Source: Kiritimatiellia bacterium
GTDB lineage: Bacteria; Verrucomicrobiota; Kiritimatiellia; RFP12; DVOR01
DNA length: 64,000 nucleotides
Direction of reading: 5' to 3'
Assembly (NCBI GenBank): GCA_017531445.1
Contig: JAFXKZ010000002.1
Span: 451,286 to 515,285, forward strand
Shown: positions 35,068 through 43,989 of the stretch, piece by piece
Position numbering within the stretch: position 1 is the stretch's first letter
Layout of the letters: every line of letters starts with the position of its first letter
Made by a program: the position numbers and the translations under genes
The notes under the pieces: model-generated
What the model was told of the DNA's origin: nothing
The model's database searches: none
The model's input: only the letters and a program-made list of their open reading frames with translations

Positions 35068-37436
35068 CGACGCCCCCCGTCAATCTCTTTCTGTTACCTC
35101 CGAAACGTGTCCATATCATGGGCATTTGCGGTGTAGGTGCAGCCGGCATCGCCTGGATGCTGCACTTGCGCGGGTGGAAAGTTTCCGGTTGCGACCGGCA
35201 TATCCCGCCGGCGATGAAGAAATTCTTTGAGCGGCACGGCATCTTCGTAACACAAGATCACAATCCGGCCCATCTTACCGAATGCGATGCGCTGGTCTAC
35301 AGTGCCGCCGTAAAAGCAGACGAACCGGAATTGATCATGGCGCGCAACGCCGGCATTCCTGTCCTTTCCCGAGGTGAATGTCTGGCCGGATGGATTGGCG
35401 TCCTGCGCACGATTGCCGTCTGTGGCACACATGGGAAAACCACCACCAGCTGCTTCACCACGCGCTTGCTGCAATGTATCGGTCAAGCACCTTTCTGGTG
35501 TTTAGGGGGGTACACCTCGCGTCTGCATACCAATGCCGGACCGATTTTGGGCGAATACGACTGTTCGCTTCAGCCGGAACAAATTGCCGTAGCCGAGGCC
35601 GATGAAAGCGATGGCACACTGGCCTATGATTATCCGGCGGTGACAGTGATTACCAATATCGACCTGGACCATCTGGATCACTTTCAAAATGCAGAAGAAA
35701 TCGAACAGTGCTTCACCTCGGTAGTCGAGCATACAAAAGAGTATGTCGTAGTCTGTGCCGATGCTCCTCGTGCGATGCGTGTCGTCACCCGGTGCAGAAA
35801 TGGCGCAATTCTCACCTATGGCTTCAACGAAAGTGCAATGTTGCGCGCAGAGGTGCAGAACCGTCTGCCGGACAGTACCGACTTGCGATTGTGGCTTCAC
35901 GGAGAATTGTTGGGCGAAATCACCTTACCCATTCCCGGCGACCACAACGTCTTGAACGCATTAGGCGCCATGGCCGCAGTGCTTTCGCTCGGATTCCCGG
36001 TGCACGAATTGATAAAAGCACTTCCGCAAGCCTGTTCAGAGCTTCCCAAACGCCGCTTTCAATGGATGACACCTCAAACGGCTTCCATCCGGGCGGTGAT
36101 TGATTATGCACATCATCCTGCAGAAATCCAGGCGATGCTCTCCATGGCACGGCTGCAAAATCCCAAACGGTTGCGTATCGTCTTTCAACCGCATCGCTTC
36201 TCACGCACGTTGAAGTTCTTGGATGAATTCGTGGAAGCCCTTCGGGGTGAACAGGAGGTTATTCTGCTTCCGGTCTACGCTGCCAGTGAAGATATTCACA
36301 AAGGATGCGACAGTTACGAGCTCTATGCCGCCATCCGCGCAGCCGCACCCGAACAGCAAGTCGTATTGGCACGCGACATCCACGAGGTGCTTCACTACTT
36401 GCGGCAAAGTGCGCAAGAAGGAGACCTCTTCCTGATTGTTGGCGCAGGTGACGTTGAAAAAATTGGGCAACAGATCTCGGAAAATCCGTTGCAACCACAC
36501 GCAGACAACCCCACCTATGCACAGCTTTCGGAGTGCTTCACATCCGAAGAAGTATGCTTGCGCCCCAATGAATCTCTCGCGAAGCACACCTTCTTCCGCA
36601 CCGGTGGTATCGCAGAAGTCTATGCTGAACCGCGTTCTATCGCTGCACTTGTTGCCCTTACGCTTTATTGCAAACGGAAACATATCCCCATCCATCTCGC
36701 CGGAGGCGGTTCTAACAGCTGGTTCTCCGATCTTGGATTGCCCGGTGTCCTCTGTTCATTGCGTGGCGAAGCGTTTGAAAGTTATCAGGCAGATGGCGAG
36801 ATTGTTACAGCCGGAGCGGGAATGACCGGCGCGGCACTTTTAAGCCAACTTGAACGCGAGGGTCGTTCCGGACTGGAGTTTATGCAAGGTATTCCCGGCA
36901 CCGTGGGCGGATGGACGCGGATGAATGCCGGAGCGCATCAACATGCCATTTGGGAATTTATCACGGCGGTGCGTGTCTTGGAGCATGGACGGATTACCCA
37001 TATCACTGCCCAAAACTTTACCAGCGGGTATCGTTCGGTACGAGGCTTGGACAAGATGATTGTGCTTGCCGTATCTTTCCGCCTTCCCACCGGGACTCCC
37101 GCCGAAACGATTCGTCAAACACGTGAAGCATATGCCCAAAAACGCATCCCATTGGCAGGATTGAATACGTGCGGATCGCTCTTTCGGAACGACAGCTCCT
37201 GTTTGGCCGGTGCGATGTTAGATCAACTGGGAGCCAAGCAGTGGCGTATCGGAGATGCCTTCGTAACCTCTGTACATGCCAATGTTATCGCTGCCGGAAA
37301 CGCATGTAACGGATCCGACTTGCTGGCCTTGATGCAACGGATGCGCCACGCATTGAAAACTGCCACACAGATCGATTTCATTCCGGAAATCCATGGTTTT
37401 TCCGCCGAATCCAAGAACATTTACACGTCATTATGA
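35061..37436 (+). CDS. MurC-MurB fusion: UDP-MurNAc-alanine ligase and UDP-MurNAc dehydrogenase
   Basis: One 791-residue chain with two successive peptidoglycan-precursor enzymes. Residues about 10-465 are MurC, which adds L-Ala to UDP-MurNAc: HIMGICGVGAAGIAWML, the ATP loop CGTHGKTTTS, AEADESDG, NIDLDHLDHF, DYAHHPAEI and FQPHRFSRT. Residues about 490-791 are MurB, the flavoprotein that makes UDP-MurNAc: KHTFFRTGGIAEVY, HLAGGGSNSWFSD, GIPGTVGGWTRMNAGA, the catalytic-region CGSLFRN and VHANVI. MurB acts just before MurC, so the fusion may channel the intermediate. A MurC fusion with Ddl is known in Chlamydia; MurC-MurB fusions occur in a few lineages. The gene is separate from the mraZ cluster 4.7 kb downstream. 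Confidence 0.95.
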   Translation: MLTTPPVNLFLLPPKRVHIMGICGVGAAGIAWMLHLRGWKVSGCDRHIPPAMKKFFERHGIFVTQDHNPAHLTECDALVYSAAVKADEPELIMARNAGIPVLSRGECLAGWIGVLRTIAVCGTHGKTTTSCFTTRLLQCIGQAPFWCLGGYTSRLHTNAGPILGEYDCSLQPEQIAVAEADESDGTLAYDYPAVTVITNIDLDHLDHFQNAEEIEQCFTSVVEHTKEYVVVCADAPRAMRVVTRCRNGAILTYGFNESAMLRAEVQNRLPDSTDLRLWLHGELLGEITLPIPGDHNVLNALGAMAAVLSLGFPVHELIKALPQACSELPKRRFQWMTPQTASIRAVIDYAHHPAEIQAMLSMARLQNPKRLRIVFQPHRFSRTLKFLDEFVEALRGEQEVILLPVYAASEDIHKGCDSYELYAAIRAAAPEQQVVLARDIHEVLHYLRQSAQEGDLFLIVGAGDVEKIGQQISENPLQPHADNPTYAQLSECFTSEEVCLRPNESLAKHTFFRTGGIAEVYAEPRSIAALVALTLYCKRKHIPIHLAGGGSNSWFSDLGLPGVLCSLRGEAFESYQADGEIVTAGAGMTGAALLSQLEREGRSGLEFMQGIPGTVGGWTRMNAGAHQHAIWEFITAVRVLEHGRITHITAQNFTSGYRSVRGLDKMIVLAVSFRLPTGTPAETIRQTREAYAQKRIPLAGLNTCGSLFRNDSSCLAGAMLDQLGAKQWRIGDAFVTSVHANVIAAGNACNGSDLLALMQRMRHALKTATQIDFIPEIHGFSAESKNIYTSL

Positions 37437-38371
37437 GCAAGCCTCTGGCAATTACAGGTGGAGATTGTGCCGGAATCGGCCCCGAAATCACTGCGAAAGC
37501 AATCGCAGCGTTTCCGGATATTTGCTTCCATCTCTATACTCATCGTGCCCTTTTTGAAAGAGCATGCCACGCAGCCGGGGTCGCAGTGCCGCCCAATATT
37601 GTCTGGAAAGACATCAATCTCACGGCTGATGTTCAAGCGGTTATTCCGGGAATCAACCAGGCAATTACCGGAGAAATCGCCTACCGTTCCGTTGTCAATG
37701 CCGGGCAGGATGCACTTGAAGGCCGCCTCCGTGCCATTGTAACGGCACCATTCAGCAAAGCCGCTTTGCATCTTGCCGGGCACAAAAACATCCCGGGACA
37801 CACGGAATTACTCGCCCATTTGTGCGGCAAACAAGAGGCTACCATGGCGTTCTTTTCGCCGAACCTGTTAGTCTCTTTGGTCACGATTCACTGTGCTTTG
37901 CGCGATGTGCCCGGAAGAATTACACCCGAACGGTTGTTACGTGTGCTGAAAGATACTGCGACCGCTGTCCATCGTCTTAAGCAACGCCGCCCGCGCATTG
38001 GCGTTTTAGCCTTGAATCCTCATGCGGGGGAAGATGGGGCCTTTGGCGATGAAGAACAGAAAATCATTCTGCCAACGCTAAAACAAGTTCAGGAGTTTGC
38101 CGACTTTGAGGGGCCGCTTGTTCCTGATACTGCGCTTATCACCCGCCCTCAGCAACGTCCATACGATGCGTTTGTCGCCATGTATCATGATCAAGGTTTG
38201 ATTCCTTTCAAGTTGACTGCCTTTACGTGCGGCGTCAATGTTACGCTTGGATTACCGATTATCCGCACCAGCCCGGATCACGGCACAGCCTTTGACCTTG
38301 CATGGAAAGGGGTTGCTTCTGCTGAGAGTATGATTCATGCCATTGGCTGTGCGCAAGAGCTTTCACGATGA
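37433..38371 (+). CDS. pdxA: 4-hydroxythreonine-4-phosphate dehydrogenase PdxA
   Basis: NAD-dependent enzyme of the DXP-dependent vitamin B6 pathway. The 312-residue product shows the family motifs LAITGGDCAGIGPE at the N-terminus, GHTELLA with the metal-binding His, LNPHAGEDGAFGDEE, MYHDQGLIPFK and GLPIIRTSPDHGTAFD. Its ATG overlaps the murC-murB stop (ATGA). Related PdxA2-type enzymes act on other substrates in sugar-acid pathways, but no such genes are near. Confidence 0.93.
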   Translation: MSKPLAITGGDCAGIGPEITAKAIAAFPDICFHLYTHRALFERACHAAGVAVPPNIVWKDINLTADVQAVIPGINQAITGEIAYRSVVNAGQDALEGRLRAIVTAPFSKAALHLAGHKNIPGHTELLAHLCGKQEATMAFFSPNLLVSLVTIHCALRDVPGRITPERLLRVLKDTATAVHRLKQRRPRIGVLALNPHAGEDGAFGDEEQKIILPTLKQVQEFADFEGPLVPDTALITRPQQRPYDAFVAMYHDQGLIPFKLTAFTCGVNVTLGLPIIRTSPDHGTAFDLAWKGVASAESMIHAIGCAQELSR

Positions 38372-38913
38372 TTGACGATCCGGAAACATTGAAAAGAGAA
38401 CGAAGAGACCGACTGGTTACGCGGTGCTTCTTATGGTTGCTGCTCCCATTTACTGCCGCTTACTTCGTTGCAGATGGCATGGGATTCCTTCCCGCCGCAG
38501 TCTCGGTGCGAATCAGAAGTGAGCGCAAGAGCCGTGCCGATCTCTTTGTAAAAGGCGATGACTCCGACCCGGATACGGTGCTTGGCATTGCCATTGGTGA
38601 TACGCGTTTCCGCTTGAATTACACGAATGCTCACGCGATTGTTACACGCCCTTTGCACGGTGTGGAAGAGTGGGTCATCCCATCGCACTTTACCTATCAG
38701 GGCATCACATTTACTGTAACGGCGTTGGATTCTTTTGCCCTTCTCCACGCAACGCAGGCCCACACAATTTCATTACCGCCGACCTTGCTTCACCTGAACG
38801 ATGCCCCGTCTCTGGCCAATGATGTGCTCAAACATCTCTATCGGCGCCGCCCCAATGGCGAAATTACGCACTATATCTATCCCCGATCTGAAAACGCTCC
38901 CCCCATCGAATAG
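38368..38913 (+). CDS. membrane-anchored protein of unknown function
   Basis: 181 residues. A charged N-terminus is followed by one hydrophobic helix (CFLWLLLPFTAAYFVADGMGFLP, quoted in part: WLLLPFTAAYFVA) and a soluble, probably periplasmic, domain. A stretch with IPSHFTYQGITFTVTALDSF and SLPPTLLHL has the rhythm of a single BspA-type leucine-rich repeat, which is only suggestive. The start overlaps the pdxA stop by four bases (ATGA), so it is translated in the same operon; rsmD follows after 10 bases. Confidence 0.7.
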   Translation: MIDDPETLKRERRDRLVTRCFLWLLLPFTAAYFVADGMGFLPAAVSVRIRSERKSRADLFVKGDDSDPDTVLGIAIGDTRFRLNYTNAHAIVTRPLHGVEEWVIPSHFTYQGITFTVTALDSFALLHATQAHTISLPPTLLHLNDAPSLANDVLKHLYRRRPNGEITHYIYPRSENAPPIE

Positions 38914-38923
38914 GAGTTCTTCT

Positions 38924-39541
38924 ATGCGAATCACTGGAGGTCAATGGTGCGGACGCACCTTGCTGATGCCGAAGTCTGAAGAAGTACGTCCCACGCAAGA
39001 TCGCGTCCGGGAGGCCCTCTTCAACCTCTTAATGCCCATCCTTTCACAAGCACGATTTCTGGATCTCTTTGCCGGCTCCGGCGCAGTGGGTCTGGATGCA
39101 CTCAGCCGGGGCGCAGCGGTGGTAACATTTCTGGAGCGCGACAAAGCCGTCTTCAACACCCTCGGGAAGAACCTGAAAGCATTTGGGGTGGAAGGCGCGT
39201 GCGCCCACAATACCGATGCGTTAAAATGGCTTGGTCTGGCCACTTCTCCGGAGACTTCCAGCGGAAAACGCCCGGCATTCTCCACCGCGCCATCGCTGCA
39301 CTCCGGGCAACCATACGATATCGTTTTCGCCGACCCTCCATATCTTTGGGCACACGAAAACGGTTTTTCCGCCATCGCAACGGCCCTCATTGAACGCGGA
39401 CTTCTCGCAGCAGATGGATGGTTTGTCACAGAAACCGACTACCGCACCGACGCGTGCGAACTGCCGGGATACACGCTCGTCCGTGACCGTCTCTATGGAA
39501 AAACACGTCTGGCCATCTATCGACGTGTGCCGGGCAATTGA
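38924..39541 (+). CDS. rsmD: 16S rRNA m2G966 methyltransferase RsmD
   Basis: SAM-dependent methyltransferase that modifies G966 of 16S rRNA in the 30S subunit. ATG 38924 is chosen for the GGAG site eight bases upstream and the conserved start MRITGGQWCGR; the frame upstream of it is not part of the protein. 205 residues include RPTQDRVREALFNLL, the SAM motif LDLFAGSGAVGLDALSRG, and the catalytic FADPPYLW. A slightly longer loop than usual (residues about 105-125) lies before the catalytic motif. Confidence 0.94.
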   Translation: MRITGGQWCGRTLLMPKSEEVRPTQDRVREALFNLLMPILSQARFLDLFAGSGAVGLDALSRGAAVVTFLERDKAVFNTLGKNLKAFGVEGACAHNTDALKWLGLATSPETSSGKRPAFSTAPSLHSGQPYDIVFADPPYLWAHENGFSAIATALIERGLLAADGWFVTETDYRTDACELPGYTLVRDRLYGKTRLAIYRRVPGN

Positions 39542-39611
39542 TTTTTCTCCCAACGCGTTCATCTCTTTGCTACACTGAAAAAAGCATTCGTTGCCCAGGA
39601 AAGGATCTGCC

Positions 39612-41366
39612 ATGTTAAACATTGATTGGAAACGAATTGGTAAAAATTGTGCGGAACGCTTCCGCCCGGAACTGTTTCTCTGCCTTAAGGAAGGCACCAC
39701 CGCCAAAACCTTTATGGCAGATGCCGTAGCCGGATTGATTGTTGCCGCTGTAGCCCTTCCTTTGGCAATTGCTTTCTCAATCGCTGCCGGGCTTCCTCCG
39801 CAAGCGGGCCTGATTACCGCAGTAATTGCCGGCTTTGCCATCTCTGCTTTTGGCGGATGCCGCGTACAAATCGGCGGACCTACCGGTGCTTTCATCGTCA
39901 TCATCTACGGCATCTATTCGCAATTCGGTGCTTCCGGACTCGCCATTGCCACCATGATGGCCGGAGCCATCCTGATTGTGCTCGGTTTCTGTGGTTTGGG
40001 CTCCATCATCAAATATATCCCCTATCCTGTCACCGTCGGCTTCACTTCCGGCATTGCACTCATCATTTTTGCCGGACAAATCGAGGCTCTTTTGGGCTTG
40101 AACTGCTCCGAAGCTCTCAAAACACTCGCCTATACAAAAATGCCGGGAGACTTCGTTGGCAAACTCAATGTCTATGCACATGCCTTGGACACTATTGATT
40201 TAGCCACTGTCGGCATCTCGCTGATTACGATTGTCATCTGCCTTGTATGGAAACGCATTACGCAGAAAGTGCCGGGGTCAATTGTCGCCATTGTCATCAC
40301 CACCATCATCGCCATAATTCTTGAACGTTGCGGCATTCCAATCGCCACAATCGGCAGCAAGTTCCCCGCCGTAGCTCAAGGGATGTCGCTCACCCTGCCG
40401 GAACTCCCGGTGATTGCATGGAGCGATGTGCGCGAACTGGTCTCGCCGGCGATTTCAATTGCCTTGCTTGCAGGCATTGAATCCCTCCTTTCAGCGGTGG
40501 TGGCCGATGGTATGATCGGGCGCAGACACAACTCCAATACCGAATTGATCGGCGAGGGTATCGCCAATATTCTCTCCCCGCTCTTCGGCGGCATTCCGGC
40601 GACAGGTGCCATCGCCCGCACAGCAACCAACATCAAAAACGGCGGGAAAACGCCCCTCGCTGGCATCCTTCACGCGCTTTTCCTGCTCATCATCATGCTC
40701 TTCCTCGGACGCTATGCTGCGCTCATTCCCATGGCAACACTCGGGGGTGTCGTGGCCATCGTCGCCTACAACATGAGCGAACTGCACTTGGTAAAAGGAT
40801 TACTCCGCAGCACCCGTTCGGATGCGCTTGTCATGTTGACCAGTTTCCTTTTGACGGTTTTTATCGACCTTACAGTCGCCATCCAAGCGGGCGTTCTGCT
40901 GGCAGCGTTCCTCTTTATCCGCCGCATGAGTGAATCAACCGAAGCACGGAACATCACGCGTCTGCTCTCCGGTTCACCGCAAACACCCCGGGCCGACGAC
41001 CTCGGCCAACCGGGTATTGACGTGCCGCCGCAAGTCGAAGTTTTTGAAATCTATGGAGCTCTTTTCTTCGGTGCCGCCGATAAGTTTAAGGACACCCTTC
41101 TCTCGCAACGCCGCCGACTGCCGCGTGTGCTCATCTTGCGTATGCGCCACGTTCTCGTGCTGGATGCCACAGCCTTGCACTCACTTGAAGAAGTTTATGC
41201 CCATGTCAAAACGCGTGGAATCACCCTGGTGCTTTCCGGTGTCACAGCACAACCGCTTATGCTCATGGTGCGCTCCGGCTTCCTTGATCGTATCGGCCAG
41301 CAAAATGTTCACGGACATATCACTGAAGCACTTGAGCGCGCACGAGAAATCCTGGCGGAGAAATAA
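39612..41366 (+). CDS. SulP-family anion transporter with STAS domain
   Basis: Inner-membrane anion carrier (sulfate, bicarbonate or dicarboxylate) of the SLC26/SulP family. ATG 39612 is chosen because AGGAAAGG lies in front; a TTG at 39591 is less likely. The 584 residues begin with a cytoplasmic stretch, then a membrane domain with DAVAGLIVAAVALPLAIAFSIAAGLPP, the sulfate-transporter-like signature FGGCRVQIGGPTGAF and NTELIGEGIANILSPLFGGIPATGAIART, and end with a STAS domain (about 475-580, LILRMRHVLVLDATALHSLEE). Substrate cannot be told from sequence. It stands alone between rsmD and a strong terminator. Confidence 0.92.
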   Translation: MLNIDWKRIGKNCAERFRPELFLCLKEGTTAKTFMADAVAGLIVAAVALPLAIAFSIAAGLPPQAGLITAVIAGFAISAFGGCRVQIGGPTGAFIVIIYGIYSQFGASGLAIATMMAGAILIVLGFCGLGSIIKYIPYPVTVGFTSGIALIIFAGQIEALLGLNCSEALKTLAYTKMPGDFVGKLNVYAHALDTIDLATVGISLITIVICLVWKRITQKVPGSIVAIVITTIIAIILERCGIPIATIGSKFPAVAQGMSLTLPELPVIAWSDVRELVSPAISIALLAGIESLLSAVVADGMIGRRHNSNTELIGEGIANILSPLFGGIPATGAIARTATNIKNGGKTPLAGILHALFLLIIMLFLGRYAALIPMATLGGVVAIVAYNMSELHLVKGLLRSTRSDALVMLTSFLLTVFIDLTVAIQAGVLLAAFLFIRRMSESTEARNITRLLSGSPQTPRADDLGQPGIDVPPQVEVFEIYGALFFGAADKFKDTLLSQRRRLPRVLILRMRHVLVLDATALHSLEEVYAHVKTRGITLVLSGVTAQPLMLMVRSGFLDRIGQQNVHGHITEALERAREILAEK

Positions 41367-41401
41367 CCGCCTCACTTGATTCTCTTTGCACCTCCGTTTT
41401 C

Positions 41402-41435
41402 ACACCCTTCCTATTAAAAGGAGGGGTGTTTTTTA
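41402..41435 (+). terminator. intrinsic terminator after the SulP gene
   Basis: ACACCCTTCCT (41402-41412) pairs with AGGAGGGGTGT (41419-41429) over 11 positions with one G-T wobble, followed by TTTTTT. Confidence 0.92.
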
Positions 41436-41439
41436 TTGC

Positions 41440-41966
41440 CTTCCCGCCAAATAATCATGTGACATTTCGGATAGCGGATTAAAAGAAGGGGTGACTTTTT
41501 GTCGCGTCCCCGCCTTTCCCATGCGCCCCTTGCATCCAGGCGGCGCAGATGCCGGATAAGAGCTGATTTCATTCCTGCACACGCGCCGCATTTTTCTCAA
41601 CGCGCTTCACTTTCACTTCTTTCAGAGCCGTCTATCCCCCCTGCTGAAACACCGTTTCAATCCCGGCGATGTTGCGCGCGCGTTTCGGCGATATTGGCGC
41701 AACAGATGGGCGACATTGAACGTCACTCTCGCCCATCTTCAAAATCAACTCCGCACGGCATTGCCGGCAGTGCGCTCGGCACCCTCAAAAGCAACCGCAT
41801 GATGATGCTGAATAGCGCGCTTCTCCAAAGAGAAAAATGCCGCTTCCCCAAACCAATTCATCCTGCATTTTCTATCTGAAAATCACCCATTGTGGAGCGA
41901 TGTGTCATAAAAATAAATACGCAAGTCCGAGAGACCACCGCGCCACCCGCCCAAATAAAAAGACGT
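41440..41966. repeat. C-rich non-coding element C with TTTCGGCGAYRTT cluster
   Basis: Lies between two terminator hairpins, upstream of mraZ. The densest part, 41661-41736, holds CCGGCGATGTT (41663-41673), TTTCGGCGATATT (41683-41695), ATGGGCGACATT (41706-41717) and the inverted TCGCCCAT (41729-41736). Because both flanks have intrinsic terminators, a separate short transcript from this interval is possible, but no convincing promoter was found. The plus-strand frame 41499-41879 looks non-coding. Confidence 0.6.
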
Positions 41967-41967
41967 A

Positions 41968-42016
41968 AAAATCTCAAAAGTTATTGAAAAATCAACCTTT
42001 TTGAGGATTTTTTATT
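41968..42016 (+). terminator. terminator-like hairpin before the mraZ promoter
   Basis: AAAATCTCAAAAG (41968-41980) pairs imperfectly with CTTTTTGAGGATTTT (41997-42011), followed by more T. It would shield the division cluster from upstream transcription, or end a transcript of element C. Confidence 0.5.
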
Positions 42017-42033
42017 GTCCGCATGATTTTTGC

Positions 42034-42063
42034 TTGACGGCGAAGTGGGAGAAAGTGTTTAAT
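42034..42063 (+). promoter_or_regulatory. mraZ promoter with possible MraZ operator
   Basis: TTGACG (42034-42039) and TTTAAT (42058-42063) with an 18-base spacer. The spacer contains AAGTGGGAGAAAGTG (42043-42057), a direct repeat of AGTG spaced by 10 bases, like the GTGGG-type repeats bound by MraZ in other bacteria. Placement between -35 and -10 would allow MraZ to repress its own cluster. Confidence 0.6.
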
Positions 42064-42114
42064 AATGTCAGAAAAGGTCAAATGGTGGAACAGGAAATCA
42101 ACGAGGTCAAATCA

Positions 42115-42561
42115 ATGTCCGGAGGAGCTGTGTTTTCAGGCAGCTTCGTACACGCATTGGACCCTAAACGCCGCGTAACGATTCCTTCCGGATGGCGCGA
42201 TGCGATGGGAAAACCGGCGTTTATCTTTGTAATGGCCGACCCTCACGAAAAATGTTTGCGCCTTTTGACCAATGAACGGATGCAAGGGATTCAAGAAAAG
42301 CTGCTCGCAAAGCGTTTCGCAGATCCGACCGTTGCACAAAAGCTCCGCATCATCGGTGAAAACACCGAACAGCTGCCCCTCGACGTGCAAGGACGCATCC
42401 GTATCACCGACCGTCTGCTGGAATTCGCAGGCATCAAAGGCAAAATCGCCTTTGTCGGCGCCGTGACCTATGGAGAAATCTGGGCCGCAGAAACCCGCGC
42501 CCCGGCTGAAACCGTGGATCAGGCCGCCTTGAATGAAGCCTTGGCCGCACTTGATTTTTGA
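42115..42561 (+). CDS. mraZ: transcriptional regulator MraZ
   Basis: AbrB-like ring-forming DNA-binding protein that represses the dcw cluster. ATG 42115 (148 residues) is preferred since FSGSFVHALDPKRRVTIPSGWR, the first MraZ repeat (quoted in part: HALDPKRRVTIPS), follows closely; ATG 42082 is an in-frame alternative with AAAAGG upstream. The second repeat is QLPLDVQGRIRITDRLLEFAG (in part: LDVQGRIRITDRL). Both DxxGR-type blocks are present, the first as DPKRR. Followed after 9 bases by rsmH, the standard gene order. Confidence 0.93.
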   Translation: MSGGAVFSGSFVHALDPKRRVTIPSGWRDAMGKPAFIFVMADPHEKCLRLLTNERMQGIQEKLLAKRFADPTVAQKLRIIGENTEQLPLDVQGRIRITDRLLEFAGIKGKIAFVGAVTYGEIWAAETRAPAETVDQAALNEALAALDF

Positions 42562-42570
42562 GCGTGAACG

Positions 42571-43512
42571 ATGCATATCCCCGTACTCTTGCATGAAACC
42601 GTTGCCGCACTCGCGCCCCGTCCGGGATGTGTCTACATCGATGGCACTCTCGGGCAAGCCGGGCATGCTTCGGCAGTGATGCGTCTGGCAGGAGCAAACG
42701 GCAGGCTTTTAGGGATTGATCGCGATCGGGAAGCACTGGAACGGGCGAAGAATAATTTGGTGCGCGAGGCTGTTCCCGGCACACACACGCTGGTTCATGG
42801 TGCCCACGGAGACATCGGCACCATCGCCAAAGCGCACGGATTTGAAGCCGTTGATGCCATCCTGCTGGATCTCGGTGTGAGCAGTGACCAACTTGATACG
42901 CCCGAGCGCGGATTCAGTTTTCGTCAAGACGGACCGCTCGATATGCGGATGCGCAATGATGCCGGCGAGACCGCCGCCGATTTGATCGCACGGCTCACGA
43001 TTGGAGAAATGACCGCGCTTTTCCGTGAACTCGGCGAAGAGAAACGCGCAGCCGCCATCGCACGTGCCATTGACCGTGAACGCCAGAAAACACCGTTTAC
43101 GCGTACCTTGCAACTCGCCGACTGCGTAGCAAAAGCCGTTGGTCCGGCGCACACCAAAGGCCGTCACCCGGCTACACGCGTCTTTCAGGCACTGCGGATG
43201 GCCGTCAATGACGAGATGGGCGACTTGAAAAAAGCCCTTGAAGCCGGATTGAATCTCCTGAAGCCCGGAGGCGTAATGGCCGTGCTCACCTTTGAAAGTT
43301 TGACCGATCGCATTGTCAAGCAAACCTTCAAAGCCCACTGCGGACAGGAGGTTTCGCTCCAGCAAGGCGGCAGCGAGTGGCGCGGAAGTCTGCCGAGAAC
43401 AGAACCGATTTTCAAAAAAGCTGTCGCCGGACAGCCTGAAGAACTTGAGGCCAACCCACGGGCTCGCAGTGCAAAATTGCGCGCCGTTCGACGTGTGAAG
43501 GAGTATGAATAA
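42571..43512 (+). CDS. rsmH: 16S rRNA m4C1402 methyltransferase RsmH
   Basis: SAM-dependent enzyme that N4-methylates C1402 of 16S rRNA. The 313-residue protein opens with HIPVLLHETVAAL and shows YIDGTLGQAGHA (SAM loop, with GQ replacing the commoner GG), AILLDLGVSSDQLDTPERGFSF (in part: DLGVSSDQLD), HPATRVFQALRMAVNDE and a C-terminal RSAKLRAVRR. Second gene of the mraZ operon; its stop overlaps the ftsL start by one base (TAATG). Confidence 0.97.
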   Translation: MHIPVLLHETVAALAPRPGCVYIDGTLGQAGHASAVMRLAGANGRLLGIDRDREALERAKNNLVREAVPGTHTLVHGAHGDIGTIAKAHGFEAVDAILLDLGVSSDQLDTPERGFSFRQDGPLDMRMRNDAGETAADLIARLTIGEMTALFRELGEEKRAAAIARAIDRERQKTPFTRTLQLADCVAKAVGPAHTKGRHPATRVFQALRMAVNDEMGDLKKALEAGLNLLKPGGVMAVLTFESLTDRIVKQTFKAHCGQEVSLQQGGSEWRGSLPRTEPIFKKAVAGQPEELEANPRARSAKLRAVRRVKEYE

Positions 43513-43958
43513 TGAGAAAACACAACCGTCATCGGAAGACGCATCATCTGAAACTCTCCCAAATCGGGAGCGTGGTTCTCATTGCAGCGATCATTCTGCC
43601 GTGGGCATGGCCGGCGTTTGTGGATTTGAGCAACACGCAAACGGCCACGCAAATTAAACATTTGGAATATTCCAAACGCTCGTTGGAAGACTCTCTCCGG
43701 CGTCAAGTCGCAGACTGGAATCAGTTGATCCAACCGGAAAATCTGGATGAAGCCGTCCGGCAAAATGGTTTTCAACTTGCCTTCGCTCCGCCGGAACGCA
43801 GCATCATTGTGCGCAAAAACGGCCGTATTGAAATCCCTGCCACACTGCACGCTTCATTGGAGGCAACACGCCTTGCCAAGGCTGAAAAATCCAAACAGCG
43901 CAGTCTTGCTGCGACATCAGCGAATAAACCGATGACGCCTACCCGCCGCCGACGTTAA
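43512..43958 (+). CDS. ftsL: FtsL-like cell-division protein
   Basis: A 148-residue bitopic membrane protein: basic N-terminus, one membrane helix (IGSVVLIAAIILPWAWPAF), a short helical periplasmic stretch with heptad character (IKHLEYSKRSLEDSLRRQVADW, in part: LEYSKRSLEDSLR), and an unusually long basic tail ending RRRR. FtsL sequences are poorly conserved; the assignment rests on size, topology and position between rsmH and ftsI. The C-terminal tail of about 60 residues is longer than in model FtsL. Confidence 0.75.
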   Translation: MRKHNRHRKTHHLKLSQIGSVVLIAAIILPWAWPAFVDLSNTQTATQIKHLEYSKRSLEDSLRRQVADWNQLIQPENLDEAVRQNGFQLAFAPPERSIIVRKNGRIEIPATLHASLEATRLAKAEKSKQRSLAATSANKPMTPTRRRR

Positions 43959-43989
43959 CACTTTTTTACCCAACCGCACTCCGTTTCTC

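Noticed and set aside
41499-41879. 126-codon plus-strand frame in element C
   Set aside because: The translation is Arg/Ser/Pro-rich and random-looking, lacks a ribosome site, and covers the repeated motif cluster.
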